Virus record (IMG/VR): IMGVR_UViG_3300045141_000130
Coordinates: 1 to 64,000 of that record
Origin: a virus
Length of the DNA: 64,000 bases
Strand: one strand, 5' to 3'
Below, one piece after another: positions 16,374-25,146 of this stretch. Position 1 is the stretch's first letter. Every line of letters starts with the position of its first letter. Below the pieces are notes generated by a model. It did no database searches and had not been told where the DNA came from. It saw nothing but the letters and a program-made list of their open reading frames with translations. A program made the position numbers and the translations under genes.

Positions 16374-17953
16374 GACTTCCCCTTCTTCGCCGGGGCCTTG
16401 CCGTTGGTCGCAGCGGTCTTCTTCGCTTCGGCCTTCTTCGCGTCGGCGGCATCCTGGCGACCAGCGACGAACTGGGCGCCCTTCAGGTCCTGGTCCTGTG
16501 CCGTCCCAGCGATCTGCTGCTCGCCCTGCGCGGCCTGCTGCTCCATTTGCAGGCCCTGCATCTTCATCTGCGCCAGTTGCATGACGGCCTGGTCGCGGGC
16601 CGCCTGGTCGTGCGCCGCGGTGATGTCCGGCCCCTGTTGCGGCAGCCGGGCCGCGTCGCGGATGAACTTCTCCAGTTCGCCGTCGGGGAACCAGGTCATG
16701 CCCGCCGAGGCGGTGGACATGATGAACTGCGCCAGCTGCGTCAGGTCCGGCGGGTCGACGTCACTGGGCACCAGCTTGGGCAGCTTCTCCGGCTGGATGC
16801 CGTTGAGCTTGAGCAGCTGCGGGATCGCCTTGCGGTTGATCGGGTCGGCGATGGCCTTGGCGATGCCGTTCACACCGGTGCGGAAGATCCCCGACTTGTC
16901 GGTGTGCAGGGCGTAGGAGCCGCCGTTGTTCTCGTGCCCGGTCATGATGAAGTCGGCCATGACCGACATCAGCATCCGGGTCTCGTAGCGCTCGATGATG
17001 CCGTCGATGTTGAACTGGCGGGACCCGCCGGAGGCCAGCAGCTTGAAGTCGTACTGCAGGTTGCGGTCGTCGTCGTAGGACAGCGGCCACACCAGTCCGT
17101 CCTGCTCGTTGCGACGAACCGCCGTCACGGCCTGCTTCACGGCCTGCAGCATCTTGGCCTCGTCGCTGCCGGGCCGCGGGTTCAGCACGTTGGGCGGCAC
17201 GTAGGCGACCGGCAGACCGGCCAGGTCGCGCTCGGCGCCGATGGCCTCGATCTCCTCCAGGCGCTTGATCATGAACCAGGGCCGGTAGGCGGTGCGGAGC
17301 AGCGACTTGCCCTCGGGCGAGCCCTTGTTGACCTGCGGTCGGAACAGCAGGCACCGCTTCATCGGCAACGTGATGCGCTGGTAGCGGGGTGCGGGCATCT
17401 GCACCATGGCCAGCACTTCGCCGGTTTCGCTGAACACCCAGCGCAGCATCGAATCCTGGGTGCGTGGGGAGAACTTGCGCCACCCCATGCGCCCGTCGGC
17501 GTGCTTGGAACGGTTCATCGGGTTCGGCGCCCACATCCCCATGCGGCGCTTGTAGACGATCTCGTTCAGGGACCAGCCGTAGGTGAGGCAGGTGCAGGCC
17601 TCGGAGACGACGTCGGCGAACCCGACGTCCAGGTCGTCCAGGCATTCCTCGACGAACTCGGCGATGGCCTTGTCGTTCGGGTCATCACTGGCCGGTTCGA
17701 CCCGCCACTCGATCTGGCGCAGCAGTTGGGTGACCGTGTACAGCCAGGCCCCCAGCACTGGACTGTTCTCGGACATCTCCCGGTAGACCTTGATGGCCTG
17801 CCGTCCGCGCAGCTGCGGCAGGAACTCATCCTGGACATATCCACCGGAGCGCTTCAGCCCGGTACGGCCGACCTCCAGCTGCGGCGGGAAGTTCTTGATC
17901 TCGTCGCCGAGGTCGGCATCAAGGATCTGATCGCCCGCAAAAGGTCGGGTCAC
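16370..17953 (-). CDS. Portal protein
   Basis: A 527-residue protein with a GTG start 8 nt from AGGAGG. It resembles DUF935/gp29-type portals: MSENSPVLGAWLYTVTQLLR near the N-terminus, EACTCLTYGWSLNEIVYKRR, and a long helical, Gln-rich C-terminus (QMKMQGLQMEQQAAQGEQQ) as in portal barrels. It follows the terminase gene directly. The dodecamer would form the DNA channel at one capsid vertex and bind the terminase during packaging. Confidence 0.85.
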   Translation of the reverse strand: MTRPFAGDQILDADLGDEIKNFPPQLEVGRTGLKRSGGYVQDEFLPQLRGRQAIKVYREMSENSPVLGAWLYTVTQLLRQIEWRVEPASDDPNDKAIAEFVEECLDDLDVGFADVVSEACTCLTYGWSLNEIVYKRRMGMWAPNPMNRSKHADGRMGWRKFSPRTQDSMLRWVFSETGEVLAMVQMPAPRYQRITLPMKRCLLFRPQVNKGSPEGKSLLRTAYRPWFMIKRLEEIEAIGAERDLAGLPVAYVPPNVLNPRPGSDEAKMLQAVKQAVTAVRRNEQDGLVWPLSYDDDRNLQYDFKLLASGGSRQFNIDGIIERYETRMLMSVMADFIMTGHENNGGSYALHTDKSGIFRTGVNGIAKAIADPINRKAIPQLLKLNGIQPEKLPKLVPSDVDPPDLTQLAQFIMSTASAGMTWFPDGELEKFIRDAARLPQQGPDITAAHDQAARDQAVMQLAQMKMQGLQMEQQAAQGEQQIAGTAQDQDLKGAQFVAGRQDAADAKKAEAKKTAATNGKAPAKKGKS

Positions 17954-18001
17954 TTCGGAAGCCTCCTCATGGCCTGATTGTCACCGGGGGTTCACGACGC
18001 A

Positions 18002-19570
18002 CTAGACGACGAGACTCATCGGCTGCAGCGGCTCCGATTCCAGTTCGTGCGCCACGTCCTTGGTCAGGTCCGGCACCAACTCGCCCTGCTGCTCGCCCTC
18101 GATCTCCTTCTGCAGATGCCCCAGCGGGTCGGTGCGCTTCACCGTCACCGGCCCGGCCTGGCCGGTGAACCGCTTGGCGGCGTACTCGGCCAGTGCGGCG
18201 GCGCACACCGTGTCCGGCAGGTGGTAGTCCTCCTTGTTGGAGTACAGGTCGCCGGTACGGCAGTACTTGTGCTCGTAGAAGACGGCCGGGATGCGCGGGA
18301 TACGCCAGGAGCCCTTCTCGATGGCGTTGACGTAGTCGGACAACAGCTTGGCCCGCTTGTCCCCGGTCATCGGGAACGGCCTGGCCCGGACGTCGAGGTA
18401 GTCGTTGACGACGTTGCCGAGGCCGGTCGAGTCGTGCCACACCCCTTTGACGGGCACCCGGTAGTACCGGATCGCCTTGTTGAGGAAGCCGATCATCTGC
18501 GGATAGGGGCGACGGTTCACCCGGAGGAAGTAGACCAGTTGCCGCTTGTCACCGTCCATCCGAGCCACCCAGATGACCGTCTTGTCCTGCTCCTTGGCCC
18601 AGTCGGCACCGGCGATGTAGTCGCCCAGTCGCTCCCGCTCGGCGAAGCGGTACTCCTCGAAGTCTTTGCCGACCTTGTGTTCGATGTAGCCCTTGCCCTG
18701 CCCGATCGGGTCCTCCGGCTTGAACTTCAGGCTGAACGCCGCCTCCACCGCGTCGGAGTCGAAGGCCCGGTTGCCGATGCTGGGCTCGCCGAGGTCGTAC
18801 TCGATGCGGAACATCTCCGTCGAGACGCTGGCGCGCTTCTCCTCGATGGTGGCCTCGGTCAGCCAGCCGTCCACCAGGTTGGCACTCTCGCGGTAGCACC
18901 ACTTGTAGACCGGCTGGTGGGCCTCCTCCGCCCGCCGCAGGATCTCCGTGAAGGTGCCGTCGCTGTTCTGCCAGGTCGAGGACACGACGGTGAAGGTGTC
19001 GACGGTGCGGCCCAGGTAGTTCTTCTGCGGCATCGGCTGGCCCAGCGCCGCGTCGTAGACCTCCTGCTCCATCTCGTCGGCCTCGTCGCACAGGAGTATC
19101 GAAGGGTGCGGCCCCCGGACGTTGCGCTGGGAGGCGGGCAGCGGGCGGATGCGCCCTGCGTTGGTGAGCTTGATCTTGGTGGCCGTCTGGTCGACGGTCA
19201 TCGAGTCGGGGATGCCCTCGTACTCCATCGCCCGGGTCATGTACTCGTGCACGTTGGTGGACTGCGCGAGCGACCCACCGAGGATGGTGATGTCCGCACC
19301 GTCGATGTAGGCGAACGTCAGACCCAGCGTCGACATGGTGTAGCTCTTGCCTGCCAGGCCACGCGAGGCGTGCCACACCGCCCGGCTGATCGGTCCCTCG
19401 TAGCCGGGCAGTGTGCAGGTGCGGAAGTAGGCGTCGGCGAAGGCGTCGAACGGGGCGCAGTGGTCGGGGCACACCCGGGTGCGGGGGATCGTCACCCCGA
19501 ACAGGACCTTCACCGCCCACCACAGCTGCTCCCGGTCGGTCGGCGGATACGGCAGGATGATGCGGCGCAT
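18002..19570 (-). CDS. Terminase large subunit
   Basis: A 522-residue packaging motor. The ATPase has a P-loop RGLAGKS near residue 70 and a Walker B ILLCDEADEME near residue 160. The RNase H-like nuclease begins near GADWAKEQDKTVIWV (about 325), whose first Asp is the expected metal ligand, with HDST (about 380) and a later Asp as further candidates. The start overlaps the previous stop (ATGA). A terminase small subunit is not adjacent; the 178-residue HTH protein near 49 kb is a candidate. Confidence 0.9.
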   Translation of the reverse strand: MRRIILPYPPTDREQLWWAVKVLFGVTIPRTRVCPDHCAPFDAFADAYFRTCTLPGYEGPISRAVWHASRGLAGKSYTMSTLGLTFAYIDGADITILGGSLAQSTNVHEYMTRAMEYEGIPDSMTVDQTATKIKLTNAGRIRPLPASQRNVRGPHPSILLCDEADEMEQEVYDAALGQPMPQKNYLGRTVDTFTVVSSTWQNSDGTFTEILRRAEEAHQPVYKWCYRESANLVDGWLTEATIEEKRASVSTEMFRIEYDLGEPSIGNRAFDSDAVEAAFSLKFKPEDPIGQGKGYIEHKVGKDFEEYRFAERERLGDYIAGADWAKEQDKTVIWVARMDGDKRQLVYFLRVNRRPYPQMIGFLNKAIRYYRVPVKGVWHDSTGLGNVVNDYLDVRARPFPMTGDKRAKLLSDYVNAIEKGSWRIPRIPAVFYEHKYCRTGDLYSNKEDYHLPDTVCAAALAEYAAKRFTGQAGPVTVKRTDPLGHLQKEIEGEQQGELVPDLTKDVAHELESEPLQPMSLVV

Positions 19571-19764
19571 CAGGCCTCGTCCTCGTCCTTCGCCTTGTCC
19601 TCGGTCACCAGCGGGACCGACAGTTTCCCCTCCAGGTGCGCGACCCGTTCGGCCAGCGTCGACACCCGTGCCCCGGTGTGCAGGACAGCCCGGGCGGTGA
19701 TGATCCAGCCGATGAGCACCAGCGACACCGAACCGGCCCAGGCGACGATGTCGGGAGTCGTCAC
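19570..19764 (-). CDS. Small membrane protein with coiled-coil tail
   Basis: A 64-residue protein; the GTG at 19764 sits behind GGAGGT at good spacing, better than the upstream ATG. One transmembrane helix (about 7-27; WAGSVSLVLIGWII) is followed by a heptad-like stretch (LAERVAHLEGKL) and an acidic end. The topology fits a small holin-like or spanin-accessory protein, but it lies beside terminase and about 10 kb from the endolysin, so function is open. Confidence 0.6.
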   Translation of the reverse strand: MTTPDIVAWAGSVSLVLIGWIITARAVLHTGARVSTLAERVAHLEGKLSVPLVTEDKAKDEDEA

Positions 19765-19804
19765 GGCCCACCTCCCCCTTGATCGTCCCCGGGGAGGCAC
19801 GACG

Positions 19805-20182
19805 CTAGAAGCTGACGGCGATGTCGCCCACCGCCACCCGCACCTGGCCGTAGGGCGCGGTCGTCAACGGTGTCGCCAACTGGATGACGTAGATGGCGTG
19901 CCCGCCGGACAGGGCCGTCCACACCGCGAAGTAGGGGATGGCGGCCGGGAGCAGGCCGGTGAACACCTGGGCGTTGACGCTGACCTTGGACCGGCTCGCC
20001 GACGCCGCGAACGAGATCGGCTGACGTGCGTACCCGCCGCCCACCAGTTCGGAGGAGGGGCTGCCCAGCGGGCTGGGGTCGTCGGTGTTCAGGCCCAGCC
20101 AGGTGGGCGCCTGCAGGGCCGCCTCCAAGGCGGTGTTGGCGCCCCAGTTGGTCAGATAGCCGACGACCGTGGGTGTGGTCAT
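19805..20182 (-). CDS. Small tail-fibre-associated protein, paralogue of the 140-residue protein at 23.6 kb
   Basis: A 125-residue beta-rich protein beginning MTTPTVVGYLTNWGANTALE. It shares plan with the product at 23622-24044: an N-terminal helix, then W(I/L)GL(T/N), a Gly-Gly-Tyr segment (GGGYARQP versus GGGYQRQV), a phase predicting sugar-binding-type strands, and a hydrophobic ending. Such pairs are common beside minor tail genes in actinophages. Function unknown, likely baseplate or fibre tip. Confidence 0.6.
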   Translation of the reverse strand: MTTPTVVGYLTNWGANTALEAALQAPTWLGLNTDDPSPLGSPSSELVGGGYARQPISFAASASRSKVSVNAQVFTGLLPAAIPYFAVWTALSGGHAIYVIQLATPLTTAPYGQVRVAVGDIAVSF

Positions 20183-22401
20183 CCCTCGCTCCCGGTGATC
20201 TGGTGGAAGAGGCGGCCCATGAAGTAGACCGTCTGCGGTGCGGGGCTCGGCGGTGCGGCACCGGCCGGGATCTGACAGAAGAACATCGCCCAGACCTGCA
20301 GGGCGTCGTCGCTGACCGTGCCGACCGGGGCCTGCGGGTCGTACTCCAGGTTGTTGTTGTCGGTCTTGTCGTAGTTCCAGGACAGGGCGTCCACCAGCAG
20401 TCCGGTGGGCTGGCCGCCGTCGGCCTCGCTGCCCGGGGAGAACCCGGCGCCGTTGTAGTGGGTGTTGCTCCGGTTGCCCCAGCCGACGATCAGGCTCTGC
20501 GGCGGCCCGAGCGTGGAACCGGGCGGCCACTCCTGGCCGGTGGAGGGGTCGACGGACTCGAAGGCGTTGTCGATGAACGGGTCGGGCCCCAGCGCCGACG
20601 TGCCCTCCGGCATGTCGTCGGTGGTGACGTCCAGGTTGTAGATCGAGACGTGGTAGCGGGTCTTGAGCACGTTGCCGTACTTGTCGTAGAGGGCGAACTC
20701 GGTGCGGCTTATAGCGCCCTTTAGCGAGACTCGGATCGGGATCGGCCCCGCCCAGCAGCCTTCGTTGGTGGAGGCCTGCGCGGTGACCTTGACGTAGTAC
20801 TCCGGGTAGTACACCGGGGGCCGCAGCTTGGTGAAGGCCGCGTAGGGGAACAGCAGGTTCGCGGGCCGGGCGACGTGGAAGTCGCGGGAGGGCCGCGGCA
20901 CGTAGCCGCACCCGGCAGTGTCGTCCCACGGTGCCTGCATGTCGGGCACCTGGACGGACTGCTTGTTGACCTGCAGCATCTTGACCGGCGTCAACGGGTC
21001 CCGGGTGCGGTTGATGGCCTCCTGCACGGTGAGCAAGTCCCGGTAGCGGGTATCGACGGTGAGCGTCACAGTCCCGGCCTCGGGCGACACGCTGACCTCG
21101 GCGATGTGGAGCCGAACACCTCTGACACCTGAGCCCAGGAAGCCTTGGAGCACCATCGTCATCCCCGCCCTGACCTGCCAGCGCGACAGGCTGGCGCTGG
21201 GATCGGTGGCCAGGGTGACGCTGCCGGTCCAGCCCGGGTCCCGGTCGCGGGCCAGGAAGATCTGGGCCAGGCCGGTGGCGTCGGCCTGGCTGATGCCGGA
21301 CTCGAACTTGGCGTTCACCTCGGTGACGAAGGCACCGGGCACCAGCAGTGGGTTGCTGTCGTAGGGCCAGACCGCCGGGTCCGCGGCCAGCGGCGTGTAG
21401 TCGGTCCGCGTGCCGTCCACGCTGATCTGGTTGTTGTTCCAGACCACGCCGTGCAGGTCGGTGCCCTGGCCGTAGATGACGTTCCCGGCCTGGGTGGAGT
21501 CGCCGGACATCTGCACCTGCACCCCGGGGGTGCCGACCCAGACGGAGAAGTCGGGGGGCCGGGACCGGGCCCGCACATACAACTGCGGTTGGCGGCCCAT
21601 CGCGCTGTTGATCGTCCACGCATCGCCGGGCTGCACCGCGTCCCCATCACCCGGTCGGGTGATCATGCTGCCGAGCATGTCCTGGATGTAGCTGGTCAGC
21701 GAGGCGTCCCATGAGCCGGTGGAGCGAGACACGTACTCCGTCCAGTTCGCACCCGAAGGGATGACGGGGGCGTAGACCGCTGGGCTGGCGTCGGTGTACG
21801 GCGGTGCGGTGCGGGTCCAGCCGTCCGGCCAGATGACCTGCAGCGGCTGGGTGCGCAGGTTGGGCCGCCTGGTGTGGTCGAACTCCTGCGCGATCAGCGC
21901 CTCGATCGGCCACGGCCGGGCCGGGTAGAACGGCTTGGACTGGTAGCGGTCAAGCTGGAAGGTCGCCCCCTGGCACTGCACCTCGAAGCCGTCGTCGGAG
22001 AAGTCCATGGAGGCGATGAAGCCCTCCCAGACCTTGATCGCCCCGGCGTAAGGGTTCTGCACCGACCTGGTGTTGGTGATCGGGTCGAACACCCTGTCGG
22101 CGGGGGCGGTCGCACCGTCGGCGGGGATCGAGGGCGACCAGTAGACGTCGATGTCGGAGAAGAAGCGCAGCCAACGGCGCAACTCGATGGAGGTCGGGTC
22201 GTCCATCAGCGTGATGCCACCGAACTTCAGCACCGCGGTGGAATCACCGAACGGGTCCGCGTTGGAGTAGCTCTCCAGCACCGTCTGCACACCGCGCACC
22301 TGCGTGATGTCGACGTTGGCACCTTCCAGGCCGTGACCGGTGGCACTGATGAGGAACCGGCCCGATCCGGGCCGGTCCTCGGAGAAGGTCCAGAGACCCA
22401 T
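20179..22401 (-). CDS. Minor tail protein (740 residues)
   Basis: A large beta-rich protein starting MGLWTFSEDRPGSGRFLIS, with ATGA overlaps at both ends. It contains WPYDSNPLLVPGAFVTEVNAKF-like and RLHIAEVSVSPEAGTVTLTVD segments typical of actinophage minor tail proteins that build the tail tip. No enzymatic motif seen. Belongs to a block of six to eight tail genes that ends just upstream of the terminase operon. Confidence 0.65.
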   Translation of the reverse strand: MGLWTFSEDRPGSGRFLISATGHGLEGANVDITQVRGVQTVLESYSNADPFGDSTAVLKFGGITLMDDPTSIELRRWLRFFSDIDVYWSPSIPADGATAPADRVFDPITNTRSVQNPYAGAIKVWEGFIASMDFSDDGFEVQCQGATFQLDRYQSKPFYPARPWPIEALIAQEFDHTRRPNLRTQPLQVIWPDGWTRTAPPYTDASPAVYAPVIPSGANWTEYVSRSTGSWDASLTSYIQDMLGSMITRPGDGDAVQPGDAWTINSAMGRQPQLYVRARSRPPDFSVWVGTPGVQVQMSGDSTQAGNVIYGQGTDLHGVVWNNNQISVDGTRTDYTPLAADPAVWPYDSNPLLVPGAFVTEVNAKFESGISQADATGLAQIFLARDRDPGWTGSVTLATDPSASLSRWQVRAGMTMVLQGFLGSGVRGVRLHIAEVSVSPEAGTVTLTVDTRYRDLLTVQEAINRTRDPLTPVKMLQVNKQSVQVPDMQAPWDDTAGCGYVPRPSRDFHVARPANLLFPYAAFTKLRPPVYYPEYYVKVTAQASTNEGCWAGPIPIRVSLKGAISRTEFALYDKYGNVLKTRYHVSIYNLDVTTDDMPEGTSALGPDPFIDNAFESVDPSTGQEWPPGSTLGPPQSLIVGWGNRSNTHYNGAGFSPGSEADGGQPTGLLVDALSWNYDKTDNNNLEYDPQAPVGTVSDDALQVWAMFFCQIPAGAAPPSPAPQTVYFMGRLFHQITGSEG

Positions 22402-23621
22402 CACTTGCCCTTGTAGGCGTCGAACTTGAACGAACTGGACAGCTGCGCGTACTGGTCGGCCATGTCGGACTCGGTCAGCGCCCGGTGCCAGAAGCGCATC
22501 TCGAAGACGTACATCTCGCAGCCCAGGTCCGGCGACAGCCACCCGTTGCGCCGCCCCAGGACGTAGTACCGGTGCTGGAAGCCGGTACCGCCCGCCACGG
22601 TGCCGTGCACCACCTGGGCGATGTCGGTGCCCTTCACCCACAGCATCGACTTGTTGCCGTTGTAGACCATCCCGTACATCCGTGGGGCCAGCAGCAGCGC
22701 CTTCGGTGGCAGCTGGAAGAACACCCCGTAGCCCTGGTTCTGGTTGACCGCGGTGTTCATCGAGGCGGTGGTCTGCCCGGCGACGCTCAAGGTGGTGCGG
22801 TAGGCCAGCCCGTCGTTGACGGTCAGCGGGTCGCCGAGCATCGACTCCTTGTAGGCCGGGGCGCCGGGGATGGTGATCGGGTTCTTGCCGCTGTCCAGGA
22901 TGGTGTGCAGGCTGTTCGCGTCGTCGCACTGCATCGCCACGATGACCCAGGTGAACGGCTGCGCCACGACGGCGCCCATGTCCAGCCACATGTGGGCGTC
23001 CGACGCCATGGAGAAGTGCACCCCGGCCGGGTGCTTGTACGTCTGGCCGCTGACGGTGACGACGTCGCGGGCCGCCACGACGGGCTTGAACGGCGTCGCC
23101 GACTTCCACGGCGGGCCCCCGGTGGACAGGTCCGCGTCCCACTGCAGGCAGTTCAGCCCGTTCGCGCCGTTCGGGTAGTTGACCGAGTCGTCGTTGGGGT
23201 CCAGGTCGCCCAGCAGGTACATGCCGTCGGTGAAGGCCGGGAGCGAGTTCGGATCGGGCAGCGTGTAGACCGTCCAGCGCATGTCCCCCACCCCGGAGGC
23301 GGGAGGCGGGAACTTCCAGGTACCGCTGTCCGAGTTCCACTCCGGGTTCGGGTCGGCCCTGACGTAGATGTGGTTCGGATCCCCCTGGGTCGCCTTGGCC
23401 GTCGTCGGCAGCACGGCCGAATAGGCCGGTGTGGTGGGCACGCCACGCACCACGACCGGCTGGTCGTCGGCGGTCAGCACCACCGTCGGGGTGGCCCGCA
23501 GGTCCAGCGGCAGTGGCAGCAGCGGCTCGGTGAAGCGTTCGGAGGTGTCGCTGTAGAGCCGCCCGGCGACCCCGAAGTGGACAGGGATCGGTGCGTTGCC
23601 GAGGTCGACGGGATTGGTCAC
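22401..23621 (-). CDS. Minor tail protein with LamG/concanavalin-like domain
   Basis: A 406-residue protein. Residues about 195-400 look like a concanavalin-A/LamG-like jelly roll: FTWVIVAMQ, the MYGMVYNGNKSMLWVKG strand pair and the closing EMRFWHRALTESDMADQYAQL, which is the usual end of Laminin_G_3 domains. It could bind a cell-wall glycan. The N-terminal 190 residues are a separate beta domain. ATGA overlap with the next gene. Confidence 0.65.
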   Translation of the reverse strand: MTNPVDLGNAPIPVHFGVAGRLYSDTSERFTEPLLPLPLDLRATPTVVLTADDQPVVVRGVPTTPAYSAVLPTTAKATQGDPNHIYVRADPNPEWNSDSGTWKFPPPASGVGDMRWTVYTLPDPNSLPAFTDGMYLLGDLDPNDDSVNYPNGANGLNCLQWDADLSTGGPPWKSATPFKPVVAARDVVTVSGQTYKHPAGVHFSMASDAHMWLDMGAVVAQPFTWVIVAMQCDDANSLHTILDSGKNPITIPGAPAYKESMLGDPLTVNDGLAYRTTLSVAGQTTASMNTAVNQNQGYGVFFQLPPKALLLAPRMYGMVYNGNKSMLWVKGTDIAQVVHGTVAGGTGFQHRYYVLGRRNGWLSPDLGCEMYVFEMRFWHRALTESDMADQYAQLSSSFKFDAYKGK

Positions 23622-24044
23622 CTAACCGCCCAACGGCATGGTGAGCACCAGGGCCCCAGGCGGGAAGTCCACCGCGATGTCCTGCACCACGTTCTGCGGG
23701 TTGCGTAGCTCCCCGAAGGCGTACAGGTTCCCGGCCCCGGCGTTGCTGCACACGATGACGTGTGTCAGGTAGCCCCAGTCGGCGGAGGGACGGGGGAACA
23801 GGACCTGCGTGGCGTTGGACAGCACGCCGTTGGAGTCGACGCTCCAGTAGTTGGTGCCGGTGCTCATCACCTGGCGCTGATAGCCGCCGCCCTGCGGTTC
23901 GATCGCCATCACCGTGGTGCCGTCGTAGGACGACAGCGGTGCCGCGCTGGTCAGACCGATCCAGTACTGGGTGGGTGCGACGCCGATGCCGAACAGCTGC
24001 GGCAGCCACACCCCGGCGGCATAGGTGGTGATCCCGTTGGGCAT
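23622..24044 (-). CDS. Small tail-fibre-associated protein
   Basis: A 140-residue protein starting MPNGITTYAAGVWLPQLFGIG, with PTQYWIGLTS and GGGYQRQVMSTG. Similar in plan to the 125-residue protein encoded at 19.8-20.2 kb, suggesting duplication. Lies between a short tail gene and the LamG-like minor tail gene. Probably a tail tip component. Confidence 0.6.
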   Translation of the reverse strand: MPNGITTYAAGVWLPQLFGIGVAPTQYWIGLTSAAPLSSYDGTTVMAIEPQGGGYQRQVMSTGTNYWSVDSNGVLSNATQVLFPRPSADWGYLTHVIVCSNAGAGNLYAFGELRNPQNVVQDIAVDFPPGALVLTMPLGG

Positions 24045-24045
24045 G

Positions 24046-24489
24046 TCAGACGCCGACCGCGGCTACCGGCCGCCTCGGCACTGTCAGCTGGACCTGGCCC
24101 TGCGCGGCCACCAGGCGGGGCGTCGTCCACATCAGGTTGGTGTAATCGGCCGCCTCGCAGTTGTAGATCCACAACTCGCCATCGACCCTGATTGTCATCG
24201 TGTAGGCGTCCTGGCAGAACGCCTCGATCAGGGTCTGGACGTAGTCCTTCAGGGTGGCCATGTCGGGGGCCATGATCTCGACGGCGAGCGGCTCCATCAC
24301 CGTGCCGCGCCTACGGGAGGTGGTGGTGTCACCGTCGACCCAGCGGCTGGACACGGTCTGCCGGTCCCAGGACACCGAGGCGCCCAGGAACGGGGTGGCG
24401 GCCAGGTAGTACGGCGAGACCGCGATGTCCAGCGGCTGCAGCGCCAGTGCGTCCCGGTTGATCACTACTGACAGGTCGATGTCAGCCAT
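24046..24489 (-). CDS. Minor tail protein, short
   Basis: A 147-residue protein; ATG at 24489 preferred over an adjacent GTG. Starts MADIDLSVVINRDALALQPLDI and contains a SRWVDGDTTTSRRRGTVMEP loop. This resembles the small beta-sandwich tail components found with minor tail proteins in actinophages. No enzymatic motif. Confidence 0.6.
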   Translation of the reverse strand: MADIDLSVVINRDALALQPLDIAVSPYYLAATPFLGASVSWDRQTVSSRWVDGDTTTSRRRGTVMEPLAVEIMAPDMATLKDYVQTLIEAFCQDAYTMTIRVDGELWIYNCEAADYTNLMWTTPRLVAAQGQVQLTVPRRPVAAVGV

Positions 24490-24685
24490 CACCCACCGCT
24501 CTCGGCTTGCGGTGCGGGGTGTTCTCCTCGGCCTGTGCCGCCAGGGCCCGGCGCAGCGCGGCGTTGAGCGCCTCCAACTCGGCGTTGCGGCGCATCAGCG
24601 CGGCGATCTGCTGCGCGCTGATGTTGGACTGCGCGTTCAGCAGGTCCTGGACGTCGATCTTCAGGTCGTCGTCGGGCATGGTCAT
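24482..24685 (-). CDS. Small helical protein of unknown function
   Basis: A 67-residue protein in ATGA overlap with its upstream gene. Heptad-like Leu/Ala spacing (NAELEALNAALRRALAAQ) predicts one coiled coil. Could be an oligomerisation or chaperone peptide for the adjacent tail proteins. Confidence 0.6.
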   Translation of the reverse strand: MTMPDDDLKIDVQDLLNAQSNISAQQIAALMRRNAELEALNAALRRALAAQAEENTPHRKPRAVGDG

Positions 24686-25146
24686 GCTTCACCTTCCGGA
24701 TCTGGGTGGTCGTCTGTGACGAGGTGCGGCACCCGGACCGGTGGTTCGGCCCGGGGGTTGTCGACCTCGTACCGCCGCGCCCGAACGAAGGCGGCGAACT
24801 GCCGGTCGTCCTCCTCCTGTCGTTTGACCGCGGTCTGACTGGCCAACAAGGCCTCGGCTGCCTCGACTCGCGCAAGCACCTTGGCGACGACGGTCAGCAC
24901 CGCATCACGGATCATCCCGTCGCCGATGACCGTCTCGTCGGCGCCTGGCTTGTAGCCTTCATCGTTGGCAATCGCATCAGCCGCCTTTGCCCATGCCCCC
25001 TCCCAGCCGGAGGTGGAGCAGATGCGCCAGATGTTGTCCTCCACGAAGCCCAGCACGCCGTCATCCTGTTCGGCCGCAACGCAGGCGACAATGCGCATCC
25101 GCAGATCCCAGTCGCCCACCATGGCGACGATGTCGGAGTAACTCAT
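24682..25146 (-). CDS. Unknown protein downstream of the large S74-type fibre
   Basis: A 154-residue, mostly helical, acidic protein starting MSYSDIVAMVGDWDLRMRI, with a long helix around LARVEAAEALLASQTAVKRQEEDDRQ. Its ATG overlaps the fibre gene stop (ATGA). Proteins in this position can be fibre-assembly chaperones; no family recognised. Confidence 0.6.
   Translation of the reverse strand: MSYSDIVAMVGDWDLRMRIVACVAAEQDDGVLGFVEDNIWRICSTSGWEGAWAKAADAIANDEGYKPGADETVIGDGMIRDAVLTVVAKVLARVEAAEALLASQTAVKRQEEDDRQFAAFVRARRYEVDNPRAEPPVRVPHLVTDDHPDPEGEA

Noticed and set aside
20179-24009. A 1276-residue minus-strand frame covering three tail genes
   Set aside because: Only the part from 22401 down is a credible protein; the upstream part is a shadow of the genes at 22.4-24.0 kb, which have their own coupled starts.
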